Source: an uncultured Aquimarina sp.
GTDB taxonomy: Bacteria > Bacteroidota > Bacteroidia > Flavobacteriales > Flavobacteriaceae
Assembly: GCA_947492105.1 (NCBI GenBank)
Contig: CANLMN010000024.1
Coordinates: 1-64,000, forward strand
Length of the DNA stretch: 64,000 nucleotides
Reading direction: 5' to 3'
Shown in pieces: positions 54,720 to 64,000 of this stretch. Every line of letters starts with the position of its first letter. Positions within the stretch are counted from its first letter, which is position 1. The notes under the pieces were generated by a model. The model saw nothing but the letters and a program-made list of their open reading frames with translations. It was not told where the DNA came from and searched no databases. The position numbers were made by a program, and so were the translations under genes.

Positions 54720-55865
54720 ATGAGTAAAAAATTAATCACAGCTGTACAAAATTCCTTCAAAACACATTTCAAAACCAAACCATTGCTTGTGTTTGCTCCG
54801 GGAAGAATCAATCTTATTGGAGAACATACCGATTATAACGAGGGATTTGTATTCCCTGGAGCCATCAACAAAGGGATTGTCTTGGCAATAAGCAAAAGTA
54901 GTAATGATCAAAGTCAGGTTTATGCACTTAATAAAGAAGAATTACAGACCCTGAGTCTAGATACTCCTACTCCTATTATTGATGGTGGTTGGCAAAATTA
55001 TATTCTTGGTGTTGTTGCGGAGATCAAAAAACTGGGGCATCATCTAGATAACTTCCAAGCTGTATTTGGCGGAAATATCCCCGAAGGTGCTGGATTATCA
55101 TCCTCTGCAGCATTAGAAAATAGTTTTGCCTTTGCTCTGAATAAACTATTTGGACTAGGATTATCCAAAAAAGAACTAATTCTAATTTCGCAAAAAGCAG
55201 AACACAACTTTGCAGGCGTACAATGCGGTATTATGGACCAGTATGCTAGTATGTTTGGTGTCAAAAAAAGTGCTATTTTATTAGACTGCAGATCTCTAGA
55301 ATCCCAAAAGTTCAAAATTGATTTTGAAAATTATCAATTAATGCTCATCAACACCAATGTCAAGCATACATTATCAGAAAGTGCATATAATGATCGACGT
55401 TCCGTTTGCGAACGAGTCGCTAAATTACTAAAAATTAAAGCTCTCAGAGATGCATCGCTCCAAGATCTTGAAACCATCAAAGATCAAATCAAGGAAGAAG
55501 AGTATCAAAAAGCATGTTACGTTATCGAAGAGAATACACGGACACGCGTATTTTCTGAAGCTATAATAAAGAACGACCTTACAACACTTGGACAATTACT
55601 ATATCAATCCCATGATGGTCTACGTACCAAATATAAGGTAAGTTGTGCCGAACTTGATTTTTTGGTTGACAAAGCAAAAGAAACTCCACATATCCTAGGA
55701 GCACGTATGATGGGAGGAGGATTTGGTGGTTGTACTCTCAATTTGATACTAAAAAGTGAATTCAAAAAATTCAGAAAAGAAATAGCTCGCAGTTACAAGA
55801 AAGAATTTGGTATCGACTGTGCAGTGTATAAGGTCAAACTATCAAAAGGAACGCACACTATATAA
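54720..55865 (+). CDS. galK: Galactokinase
   Basis: The 381-residue GHMP kinase shows the galactokinase signature PGRINLIGEHTDYNEGFVFP (about 27-46), the ATP-binding PEGAGLSSSAALENS (about 120-134), GVQCGIMDQYAS with the catalytic aspartate, and ARMMGGGFGGCTLNLI near 335. It phosphorylates galactose at C1, the first Leloir step. galT follows 15 bases later, so they form an operon; galE and galM are not nearby. Confidence 0.97.
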   Translation: MSKKLITAVQNSFKTHFKTKPLLVFAPGRINLIGEHTDYNEGFVFPGAINKGIVLAISKSSNDQSQVYALNKEELQTLSLDTPTPIIDGGWQNYILGVVAEIKKLGHHLDNFQAVFGGNIPEGAGLSSSAALENSFAFALNKLFGLGLSKKELILISQKAEHNFAGVQCGIMDQYASMFGVKKSAILLDCRSLESQKFKIDFENYQLMLINTNVKHTLSESAYNDRRSVCERVAKLLKIKALRDASLQDLETIKDQIKEEEYQKACYVIEENTRTRVFSEAIIKNDLTTLGQLLYQSHDGLRTKYKVSCAELDFLVDKAKETPHILGARMMGGGFGGCTLNLILKSEFKKFRKEIARSYKKEFGIDCAVYKVKLSKGTHTI

Positions 55866-55880
55866 ATAAGCACTATCTTC

Positions 55881-56903
55881 ATGGACAAAAATCTACAAGA
55901 ATATTCTCATAAGCGTTTTAATATTCTCACAGGAGACTGGATTCTGGTCTCTCCGCATAGAGCAAAACGCCCTTGGCAGGGACAAAAGGAGACCTTGACA
56001 AACGAGAAACGCCCTACCTATGACAAGGACTGTTACTTATGTGCGGGTAACACAAGGATCAACGGAGAGCAGAACCCCCAGTATCAAGATGTTTTTGTAT
56101 TTACCAATGATTTTGGAGCTCTACAAACAACAACTCCGTCCTTTGCTATAAACGATGGGTTACTCCAAGCCGCAAGTGAGCAGGGGATTTGCAAGGTCAT
56201 CTGTTTTAGCCCGGATCATTCCAAAAGCCTCGCCGATATGGAGGTTACAGCAATCCATAAAGTAATCCAAGTCTGGCAAGAAGAATACACCACGCTGGGC
56301 AACAATGAACTAATTAACTACGTCCAGATATTCGAAAACAAAGGAGCCGTAATGGGATGTAGTAACCCACATCCCCATGGCCAAATATGGAGCCAATCTA
56401 CCATTCCGCATGAGGTGTCCAAAAAAGATCAACGCCAATTAGCATACTACACCCAAAACAAAAAAAGTCTTCTGGGAACCTATTTGGAACAAGAATTAGA
56501 TACCAACGAACGTATTATATATCAAAATGAGCATTTTGTGGTTTTGACACCCTTCTGGGCTGTTTGGCCGTTTGAAACCATGATCGCTCCCAAGAATGCC
56601 TACAATACTATTACTCAAATGTCAACTGTACAAAGTTTGGCTTTTGCCGATGCCATTTCCAAAATCACTAAGGCTTACGATGCCCTTTTTGAATGTTCTT
56701 TTCCTTACTCCAGTGGAATTCATCAAGCACCAACCAACAATTTATCCAATGCGCATTGGCACTGGCATATGAGTTTTTACCCACCGCTATTAAGAAGTGC
56801 AACGGTAAAGAAATTTATGGTAGGATATGAAATGTTTGGTTCTCCACAACGCGATATCACTGCAGAACAAGCTGCAAGCAGATTAAGAGCCTTAGTAGAG
56901 TAA
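55881..56903 (+). CDS. galT: Galactose-1-phosphate uridylyltransferase
   Basis: The 340-residue HIT-superfamily protein shows HRAKRPWQGQKE near the start, the zinc-site cysteines in CYLCAGNTR (about 51-59), and the catalytic segment GCSNPHPHGQIWSQ (about 158-171, HPH with the uridylylated histidine). The second half has PFETMIAPK and HWHWHMSFYPPLLRS. It exchanges UMP between UDP-glucose and galactose-1-phosphate. It is the last gene of the galK-galT operon. Confidence 0.97.
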   Translation: MDKNLQEYSHKRFNILTGDWILVSPHRAKRPWQGQKETLTNEKRPTYDKDCYLCAGNTRINGEQNPQYQDVFVFTNDFGALQTTTPSFAINDGLLQAASEQGICKVICFSPDHSKSLADMEVTAIHKVIQVWQEEYTTLGNNELINYVQIFENKGAVMGCSNPHPHGQIWSQSTIPHEVSKKDQRQLAYYTQNKKSLLGTYLEQELDTNERIIYQNEHFVVLTPFWAVWPFETMIAPKNAYNTITQMSTVQSLAFADAISKITKAYDALFECSFPYSSGIHQAPTNNLSNAHWHWHMSFYPPLLRSATVKKFMVGYEMFGSPQRDITAEQAASRLRALVE

Positions 56904-57038
56904 TACCTATTAGCTATATAATTTGGCATATCCACTTATTCATAGATTCTATCGCTAAGGCTATGCTTGAATCTTATAGCTCAAACAAGCGAAAAATAGT
57001 TCAATTATTTTGAACTACAACTCCATATTAACGGGTAC
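56902..57038. repeat. Interspersed element, B/C hybrid
   Basis: The left end ATACCTATTAGCTATATAAT is C-like. The centre TCGCTAAGGCTATGCTTGAA and CAAACAAGCGAAAAATAGTT match B2, and the right end GAACTACAACTCCATATTAA then CGGGTA is B-like. It begins at the galT stop codon. Confidence 0.7.
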
Positions 57039-57287
57039 AATATCCCCCAAAATTGCTTTACTCAAAACTATCATTTCTTGCCATTTTTAGGCTAACAAGA
57101 AACCCCAGCTCCTAGTAGCCATGTTCTAGTTCTATCCACTTTACAAAGAAAAAAACGGGACTGTATATTTAGCAGATCGAAGTATCCTATCATCACAATA
57201 ATTATACGATTAATCTACTATCTATTCTCTACAAAAAATAGCAATGATGCGGTACTGCTTCAATTATCATCTAGTCCTGCATGGCTA
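57039..57287. other. Intergenic region between galT and the tracrRNA
   Basis: No gene, repeat or promoter could be supported in this AT-rich stretch between the B/C hybrid element and the tracrRNA terminator. Confidence 0.4.
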
Positions 57288-57373
57288 TAAAAAAGAGAAA
57301 GCGACCTGTGAGGACCGCTTTGAATGTTTTCACAACGGAATAATCCTTATTGTGAATTGCTTTCAGTATTGTA
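57288..57373 (-). ncRNA. tracrRNA of the type II-C system
   Basis: The antirepeat is 57350-57373 on the minus strand (UACAAUACUGAAAGCAAUUC then ACAA). It pairs with the array repeat over 24 positions with a single mismatch. The rest reads AUAAGGAUUAUUCCGUUGUG then AAAACAUUC, with a small nexus hairpin, and ends in the terminator stem AAAGCGGTCCT/AGGTCGCTTT (57298-57321) followed by a T-rich tail (57289-57297). A TATATTTG -7 box (plus coordinates 57377-57384) lies directly upstream, predicting a start near 57371. It is transcribed away from cas9. Confidence 0.88.
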
Positions 57374-57376
57374 GTT

Positions 57377-57384
57377 CAAATATA
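57377..57384 (-). promoter_or_regulatory. -7 box of the tracrRNA promoter
   Basis: The minus strand reads TATATTTG, an exact match to TAnnTTTG, 4 bases before the antirepeat. Confidence 0.6.
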
Positions 57385-57450
57385 CGATTTTATTTATACT
57401 ATTATACTTTTTCTTTGTAAAATATTGTATCTAAATTTATTGCCGACATC

Positions 57451-57544
57451 AAAGCGTATTGCATCCCTCCTTTTTTATACGCTTTTGAGGTGTTTTTTTT
57501 CTCTAGAAAGAAAAAAAACACCAGCATTACGGTTTCCCGTAATG
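57451..57544 (+). promoter_or_regulatory. Triple-hairpin leader upstream of cas9
   Basis: Three consecutive dyads lie before cas9: AAAGCGTAT/ATACGCTTT (57451-57459 with 57477-57485), GGTGTTTTTTTTCT/AGAAAAAAAACACC (57489-57502 with 57509-57522), and CATTACGG/CCGTAATG with a TTTC loop (57525-57532 with 57537-57544). All are perfect over 8-14 bp. The second could act as a terminator. The ATG follows 50 bases later. The role is unknown. Confidence 0.55.
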
Positions 57545-57593
57545 AAATACAGTAAAGATCATTTAATTTCAAAAAAAAACTAACGGTTACTAC

Positions 57594-60500
57594 ATGAAAA
57601 AAATATTAGGATTGGATTTGGGGACAAATTCTATTGGATGGGCGCAAATTCAATTAGATTTCGATAAAAAACAAGGAGAAATACTAGGACTTGGTAGTCG
57701 TATCATCCCTATGACTCAAGATATACTAGGAAAATTTGATGCAGGACAAACTATATCCCAAACAGCAGGTCGAACTGGTTATCGTGGAATAAGAAGGAGC
57801 TATCAAAGAGATAATTTGAGAAGAGAACGTTTGCATAGAGTCCTACATATATTAGGGTGTCTCCCGGAACACTACAAAAATAGTATTGACTTTGAAAAAC
57901 GATTAGGGCAGTTCATTCCCAATAGCGAAGTAAAACTTCCCTATCGCAAAAATGAAGACGGAACTCATTCCTTTATCTTTCAAGAATCGTTTGACGAGAT
58001 GATCTTGGCTTTTAAAGCAAATGGGCACAACAAAAAAATCCCTTATGACTGGACTTTATACTATTTGCGCAAAAAAGCATTATCACAAAAAATTAGCAAA
58101 GAAGAACTTGCTTGGATACTGCTCAATTTCAATCAAAAAAGAGGATATTATCAACTACGAGGAGAGGAAGAAGAAGTTTCTAAAGACAAGATAGAAGAGT
58201 TTTATGCATTAAAAGTAGCAGCAGTCGAAGCAACCGATGACCGTAATGCAAAAGGCGTGTGGTATAATGTAATTCTAGAGAACGGTTGGATATATAGACG
58301 ACAAAGCAAGGAACCACTCTTTGAATGGAAAGGAAAAACTAAAGAATTCATTGTTACTACAACCCTAGATGTAAATGGGCATATAAAGACCGATAAAGAG
58401 GGGAACGAAAAACGTAGTTTCAAAGCGGTAGATTCAGAAAAAGATTGGATTGCCATTAAAAAGAAAACAGAAAATGATATTGACGATTCTAATAAAACTG
58501 TAGGAACCTATATTTTTGATGAACTACTAAAAGATCCTAAACGAAAGATACGAGGAAAACTGGTCAAAACCATAGAGCGCAAATATTATAAACAAGAACT
58601 AGAACAAATCCTAGAAAAACAATTACAAGAACATAACTCCACATTCTCTACAACTGCACTAGAAAACTGTACCCTAGAGCTATACCCTAGAAATGAAGCA
58701 CATCAAAAAATGCTTCTCAGTAAGGACTTTATGCATTTATTTGTCACTGATATTATTTTCTATCAACGTCCACTCAAAAGTAAAAAATCATCTATTGCTG
58801 ATTGTCCTTATGAATTTAGAATCTACAAAAAGAAAGATAAATGGATACAACAATCATTAAAATGTATTCCAAAATCCAATCCTATTTATCAAGAGTTCAG
58901 ATTATGGCAATTTATTTATAACCTAAAGATTTATCAAAAAGAAGGTAAAAAAGATAACAAACCAGTTACTGATATGGATGTGACAGAGCAGTTTTTGTCA
59001 GATGAGAAAGCATACGTATCGCTGTACGAAAAATTACGCATTACCAAAGAGATTAATCAGAAACAATTCCTTAGTTTTTTTAAACTTAAAGAAACCACAC
59101 ATCGATGGAATTTTCCAGAAGACAAAAAATACCCTTGTGGAGAATCTTATAGTCAAATTGCCAACCGCTTGAATAAAATAGATGACGTAGATACAGCTAC
59201 ATTTCTGACAAAGGAAACATTACAACGTCTCTGGCACCTCATCTATTCTGTTACCGACAAGCAAGAATACGAACAAGCTTTGATCACTTTTGCCACAAAG
59301 CACAACTTAGCTATAGCAACTTTTGTAGAATCCTTTAAACGTTTTCCTCCTTTTGAGAGTGCTTATGGTTCTTATTCGGAAAAAGCAATTAAGAAATTAC
59401 TTCCATTAATGCGTATCGGTTCTCATTGGAATGAAATAGACATTGCAGAAGCTACCAAAGAACGTATTAGAACTATTACAGAGCGGTTAAAAACAATACA
59501 GTATAATGTAGACAAAATTGATACTGTCTCAGACGACGATATCCCCAAACGTCTGCTAAAATCTTTTGCCAAAGAAAAAAACAAAGAAAACCCCCTAAAA
59601 GGACTGAATACTTACCAAGCATGCTATGCTGTATATAATAGACATTCTGAAATTGGAGACATCACACAATGGCAGCAACCTGCAGATATCGACCGCTACC
59701 TCAAAACTTTCAAACAGCATAGTTTGCGTAATCCTATAGTAGAACAGGTAGTTCTTGAAACCCTTCGGGTGGTTAAGGATATCTGGATCACTTATGGCGA
59801 AAAGGAAACAGTTGATGGCAAATTATCTTACAAACCCCTTTTTGACGAAATCCATGTCGAATTGGGTCGCGAAATGAAAAATGATAAAAAAACAAGAGAG
59901 CGCATTTCAAAATCAAATACCGAACGAGAAAACACCAATGAGCGAATCAAAGCTATTCTAGAAGAACTCAAAACTGATCCTACTATAAAAAATGAGGTTC
60001 GCCCCTACTCTCCCCGCCATCAAGAAATTTTGAAGATTTACGAAGAAGGTGTTTTTTCTAGCTTGGATACTGTATCTGATCAAATCGAAAAAATAAGACG
60101 CTCCAGTAAACCGTCTAAAGCCGAAATTATCAAATACAAACTCTGGCTAGAACAAAGATATATCTCTCCTTATACCGGAAAAACAATACCACTAAGTCAA
60201 CTATTTTCTACAGATTACCAAATAGAACATATTATACCGCAATCACGTTATTTTGATAACTCCATGAATAATAAAGTTATTTGTGAAAGCACGGTAAACG
60301 AACTAAAGGATAATAAAACCGCCTATGAATTCATCAAAGCTCAGGGTGGCTCGGTTATCGAGCTTGGATCTGGAAAAACTGTGCAGCTCTACACACTAGA
60401 ACATTATGAAAATCACTGCCTAACTTATTTCAAAAACAACAAAGGAAAACGCTCTAGATTACTCAGCGAAGAAATTCCTGAAGGATTTATCAATAGGCAA

Positions 60501-62029
60501 CTAAATGATAGCAGGTACATCAGTAAAATCGTCAAAGGATTACTAAGTAATATCGTCCGAGAAGAAGGAGAACTCGAAGCAACGTCCAAAAATCTGGTGA
60601 CTCTCAATGGAGCGATCACGTCCAAACTCAAAAACGATTGGGGCCTCAATGACAAATGGAATGAGATAATTACCCCCAGATTTCAACGACTAAATGAGTT
60701 AACCAAAACAGAAAATTTTGGATACTGGGATACAAAAATCAATGCTTTTAGGATACAAGTACCAAAAGAATTAGAACGTAATTTTAGCACAAAACGAATC
60801 GACCACCGTCATCACGCCTTGGATGCCTTGGTCATAGCATGTGCAACCAAAGATCACATCAATTACATTACCTCACTGAATACCCAAAGAAAGAATTACT
60901 CTTTGGTTCAAAAGCTAAGAGCTCAAAAAGAAATCACTACCAAAAGTGGATACAAAAAAACCGTTGCTGCATCTTATCATCAACCCTGGAAACGATTCAC
61001 TATGGATGCCAAAGAAGCGCTAGAAAAAACAATTGTTAGTTTTAAATCTACCAAGCGTGTGATTAATAAAACCAACAATAAAACATGGCAGTGGGTAGAA
61101 GAAAAAGACGGTCTCAAGAAAAAACTAGTCAAACAAGAAAAAGGTCAGAACTGGGCAATCCGCCAACCAATGCATAAAGAAACAGTCTCTGGAAAAATAG
61201 AAAAAAATGTACCTAAAGGAAAAATTGCAACGGCCAGTCGAGTTAGTTTATCCGAAATCACAACCAGAAAACGCTTAGAAGCCATCACTGATATCAGTAT
61301 CCAAAACATCCTAAACAAACACCTCTATAATTATATCGATGATAAAGGAAAAGAAAACTTTGAACTAGCCTTTAATCAAGATGGCATCGAAGTACTAAAT
61401 GCCAATATCCGCAGCCTGAATAATGGCAAGAATCATCAACCGATTAAAAAAGTGCGATTATACGAAGTGGGTGTCAAATTTCCGATAGGAGAGACAGGCC
61501 AAAAAGCAACCAAATATGTAGAGGCTGCCAAAGGCACTAACCTATTTTTTAACATCTATTGGGATGCCAAGAAAGAAAAAAGAACTTTTGAAACTGTACC
61601 TCTCAATGAAGTGATTGCCCATCAAAAACAAGTAGCTCATCTCCCCAAAAACGAACGAACAGCAGTCCCCATAGATCACACAAAAGGAGAATTTTTATTT
61701 TCGCTATCTCCCAATGATCTCGTATATGTCCCAACAGAAGAGGAAATCGATAATCCTTCGCTTGTAGATTTTGATAATTTATCTGTAGATCAAGTTAATC
61801 AAATTTATAAAATGGTGAGTACGACTCAGAATAAACTTCAATGCCGACCATACTCATTCTCAAATTTTATACTTAATAATGAAGTCGGGAGTTCGAATAA
61901 ATCTGAGAGGGTTTTAATCTATAATAGAAGTTTTGATCTTTTAGATGACAAAAATAAACCAGTGATGATAAAAGATAAGTGTTGGAAAATAAATGCAGAT
62001 AGATTGGGTAATTTAAAAAGAATGATACA

Positions 62030-62033
<4 letters not shown>
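57594..62033 (+). CDS. cas9: Cas9 endonuclease, type II-C
   Basis: The 1479-residue protein has all catalytic parts. RuvC-I is KKILGLDLGTNSIGWA with D8. The arginine-rich bridge helix is RTGYRGIRRSYQRDNLRRER (about 63-82), followed by a long recognition lobe. RuvC-II is HVELGREM with E756. HNH is QIEHIIPQSRYFDNSMNNK with H879 and the expected asparagine N902. RuvC-III is DHRHHALDALV with H1074 and D1077. The C-terminus forms the PAM-interacting region. The size belongs to the large II-C group common in Bacteroidota. It cuts DNA guided by crRNA and tracrRNA. cas1 starts inside its stop codon (ATGA). No csn2 or cas4 is present. Confidence 0.97.
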
Positions 62034-63266
<1,233 letters not shown>

Positions 63267-63306
63267 GGCTCCTTCCATTTTTCATATCCTAAAAACTACC
63301 TAAGCA

Positions 63307-63340
63307 GCAGGATACCAATTTTTTACAAAGGGTATCCTGC
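63307..63340. promoter_or_regulatory. Hairpin at the cas2-array junction
   Basis: GCAGGATACC (63307-63316) and GGTATCCTGC (63331-63340) form a perfect 10-bp dyad with a 14-base loop. The right arm includes the first five bases of the first repeat (CCTGC). No T-run follows on either strand. Confidence 0.6.
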
Positions 63341-64000
63341 GAATGCTAGGTAAAAATACAATTCTGAAAGCAATTCACAACGGGAATTCGCAGTCTGAGG
63401 TAATCACAGTACCTGCGAATGCTAGGTAAAAATACAATTCTGAAAGCAATTCACAACAGAGATCGACGACTCACAAAACATACTGGACCTGCGAATGCTA
63501 GGTAAAAATACAATTCTGAAAGCAATTCACAACGACGGACGATTCGGTACAATTTACCGAATACCTGCGAATGCTAGGTAAAAATACAATTCTGAAAGCA
63601 ATTCACAACTAGTAAGAGCCGTAATCACTTGTCTTAACGCCTGCGAATGCTAGGTAAAAATACAATTCTGAAAGCAATTCACAACTAGACGTAACGCCTC
63701 CGTGATAGTGGGTGTCCTGCGAATGCTAGGTAAAAATACAATTCTGAAAGCAATTCACAACAATGAGACAGGGTTTAAAACAAGCAGAGGGCCTGCGAAT
63801 GCTAGGTAAAAATACAATTCTGAAAGCAATTCACAACTATAACCATCCTTTTCAAACTTCTTCAAGGCCTGCGAATGCTAGGTAAAAATACAATTCTGAA
63901 AGCAATTCACAACGCATTTTCTGTCAGAATTCACAGTACAAGGCCTGCGAATGCTAAGTAAAAATACAATTCTGAAAGCAATTCACAACAGCTCTGATTT
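63336..64000 (-). CRISPR. CRISPR array, nine repeats visible, cut by the window end
   Basis: The repeat is 46 bases. On the plus strand it begins CCTGCGAATGCTAGGTAAAA and ends GAAAGCAATTCACAAC. Copies start at 63336, 63412, 63488, 63564, 63640, 63716, 63792, 63868 and 63944, an exact period of 76, so all eight complete spacers are 30 bases. Only the ninth repeat differs (CTAAG instead of CTAGG). The tracrRNA pairing and the repeat form GTTGTGAATTGC... show that crRNAs are read from the minus strand. A further 11 bases after repeat 9 are either a ninth spacer or flanking DNA. Confidence 0.97.

Noticed and set aside
57039-57287. A second tracrRNA or stray CRISPR repeat between galT and the tracrRNA
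   Set aside because: No stretch resembles the 46-base repeat beyond a few bases.

Overview
The window is about 64 kb of AT-rich chromosome from a member of the Bacteroidota, almost certainly a marine member of the Flavobacteriaceae. The basis is gene content: a type IX secretion / gliding trio (adhesin-like protein with the gliding motility C-terminal domain, PorP/SprF, OmpA), menaquinone genes, a type IX secreted glycoside hydrolase, a large type II-C Cas9, and recurrent TAnnTTTG -7 promoter boxes with little Shine-Dalgarno signal. A genus cannot be fixed from the sequence alone. No rRNA, tRNA or complete transposon was recognised.

Layout. 0.6-5 kb: an unrecognised small protein, a YifB-type AAA+ ATPase, an SDR-family epimerase/reductase and a Crp/Fnr regulator. 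5.1-6.4 kb: a secreted M28 peptidase. 6.5-22.3 kb: an exopolysaccharide/capsule locus, made of a PHP-type tyrosine phosphatase facing a long minus-strand block of glycosyltransferases, EpsG-type polymerase, pyruvyl transferase, PglC-type initiating transferase, aminotransferase, WbpM/PglF-type dehydratase, Wza-type export lipoprotein and Wzc-type autokinase. 22.6-34.9 kb: housekeeping and small genes (alpha/beta hydrolase-OsmC fusion, CvfB-like S1 protein, DUF2853, the MenF-MenD-thioesterase operon, DUF721, an RNA methyltransferase, an OmpA protein, a DUF1508 protein, threonine aldolase). 35.5-42 kb: the type IX associated trio. 42.3-48.6 kb: rsmE, tsaD and divergent tamB. 49.3-51.8 kb: a secreted multidomain glycoside hydrolase. 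52.5-54 kb: split YeeE/YedE sulfur transporter and an ICMT-like methyltransferase. 54.7-56.9 kb: galK-galT. 57.3-64 kb: a type II-C CRISPR-Cas system with an antisense-oriented tracrRNA, cas9, cas1, cas2 and an array cut off by the window end.

How parts work together. The polysaccharide genes describe a Wzx/Wzy-type pathway starting from a UDP-bacillosamine-like sugar on undecaprenyl phosphate, but no flippase (Wzx) and no PglD-type acetyltransferase lies in the window. The CRISPR locus is self-contained: the tracrRNA antirepeat matches the array repeat at 23 of 24 positions, each repeat carries a promoter-like signal pointing toward the cas genes, and cas9-cas1-cas2 overlap translationally.

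The most unexpected structure lies between genes. At least four families of interspersed, imperfectly palindromic elements (about 70-165 bp) recur in nearly every long intergenic gap. Three share ATACCA...TGGTAT-like ends and a common core; they look like non-autonomous (MITE-like) elements. A second unusual point is tamB, whose N-terminal membrane anchor is encoded upstream of any ATG/GTG/TTG codon and appears to start at ATT.
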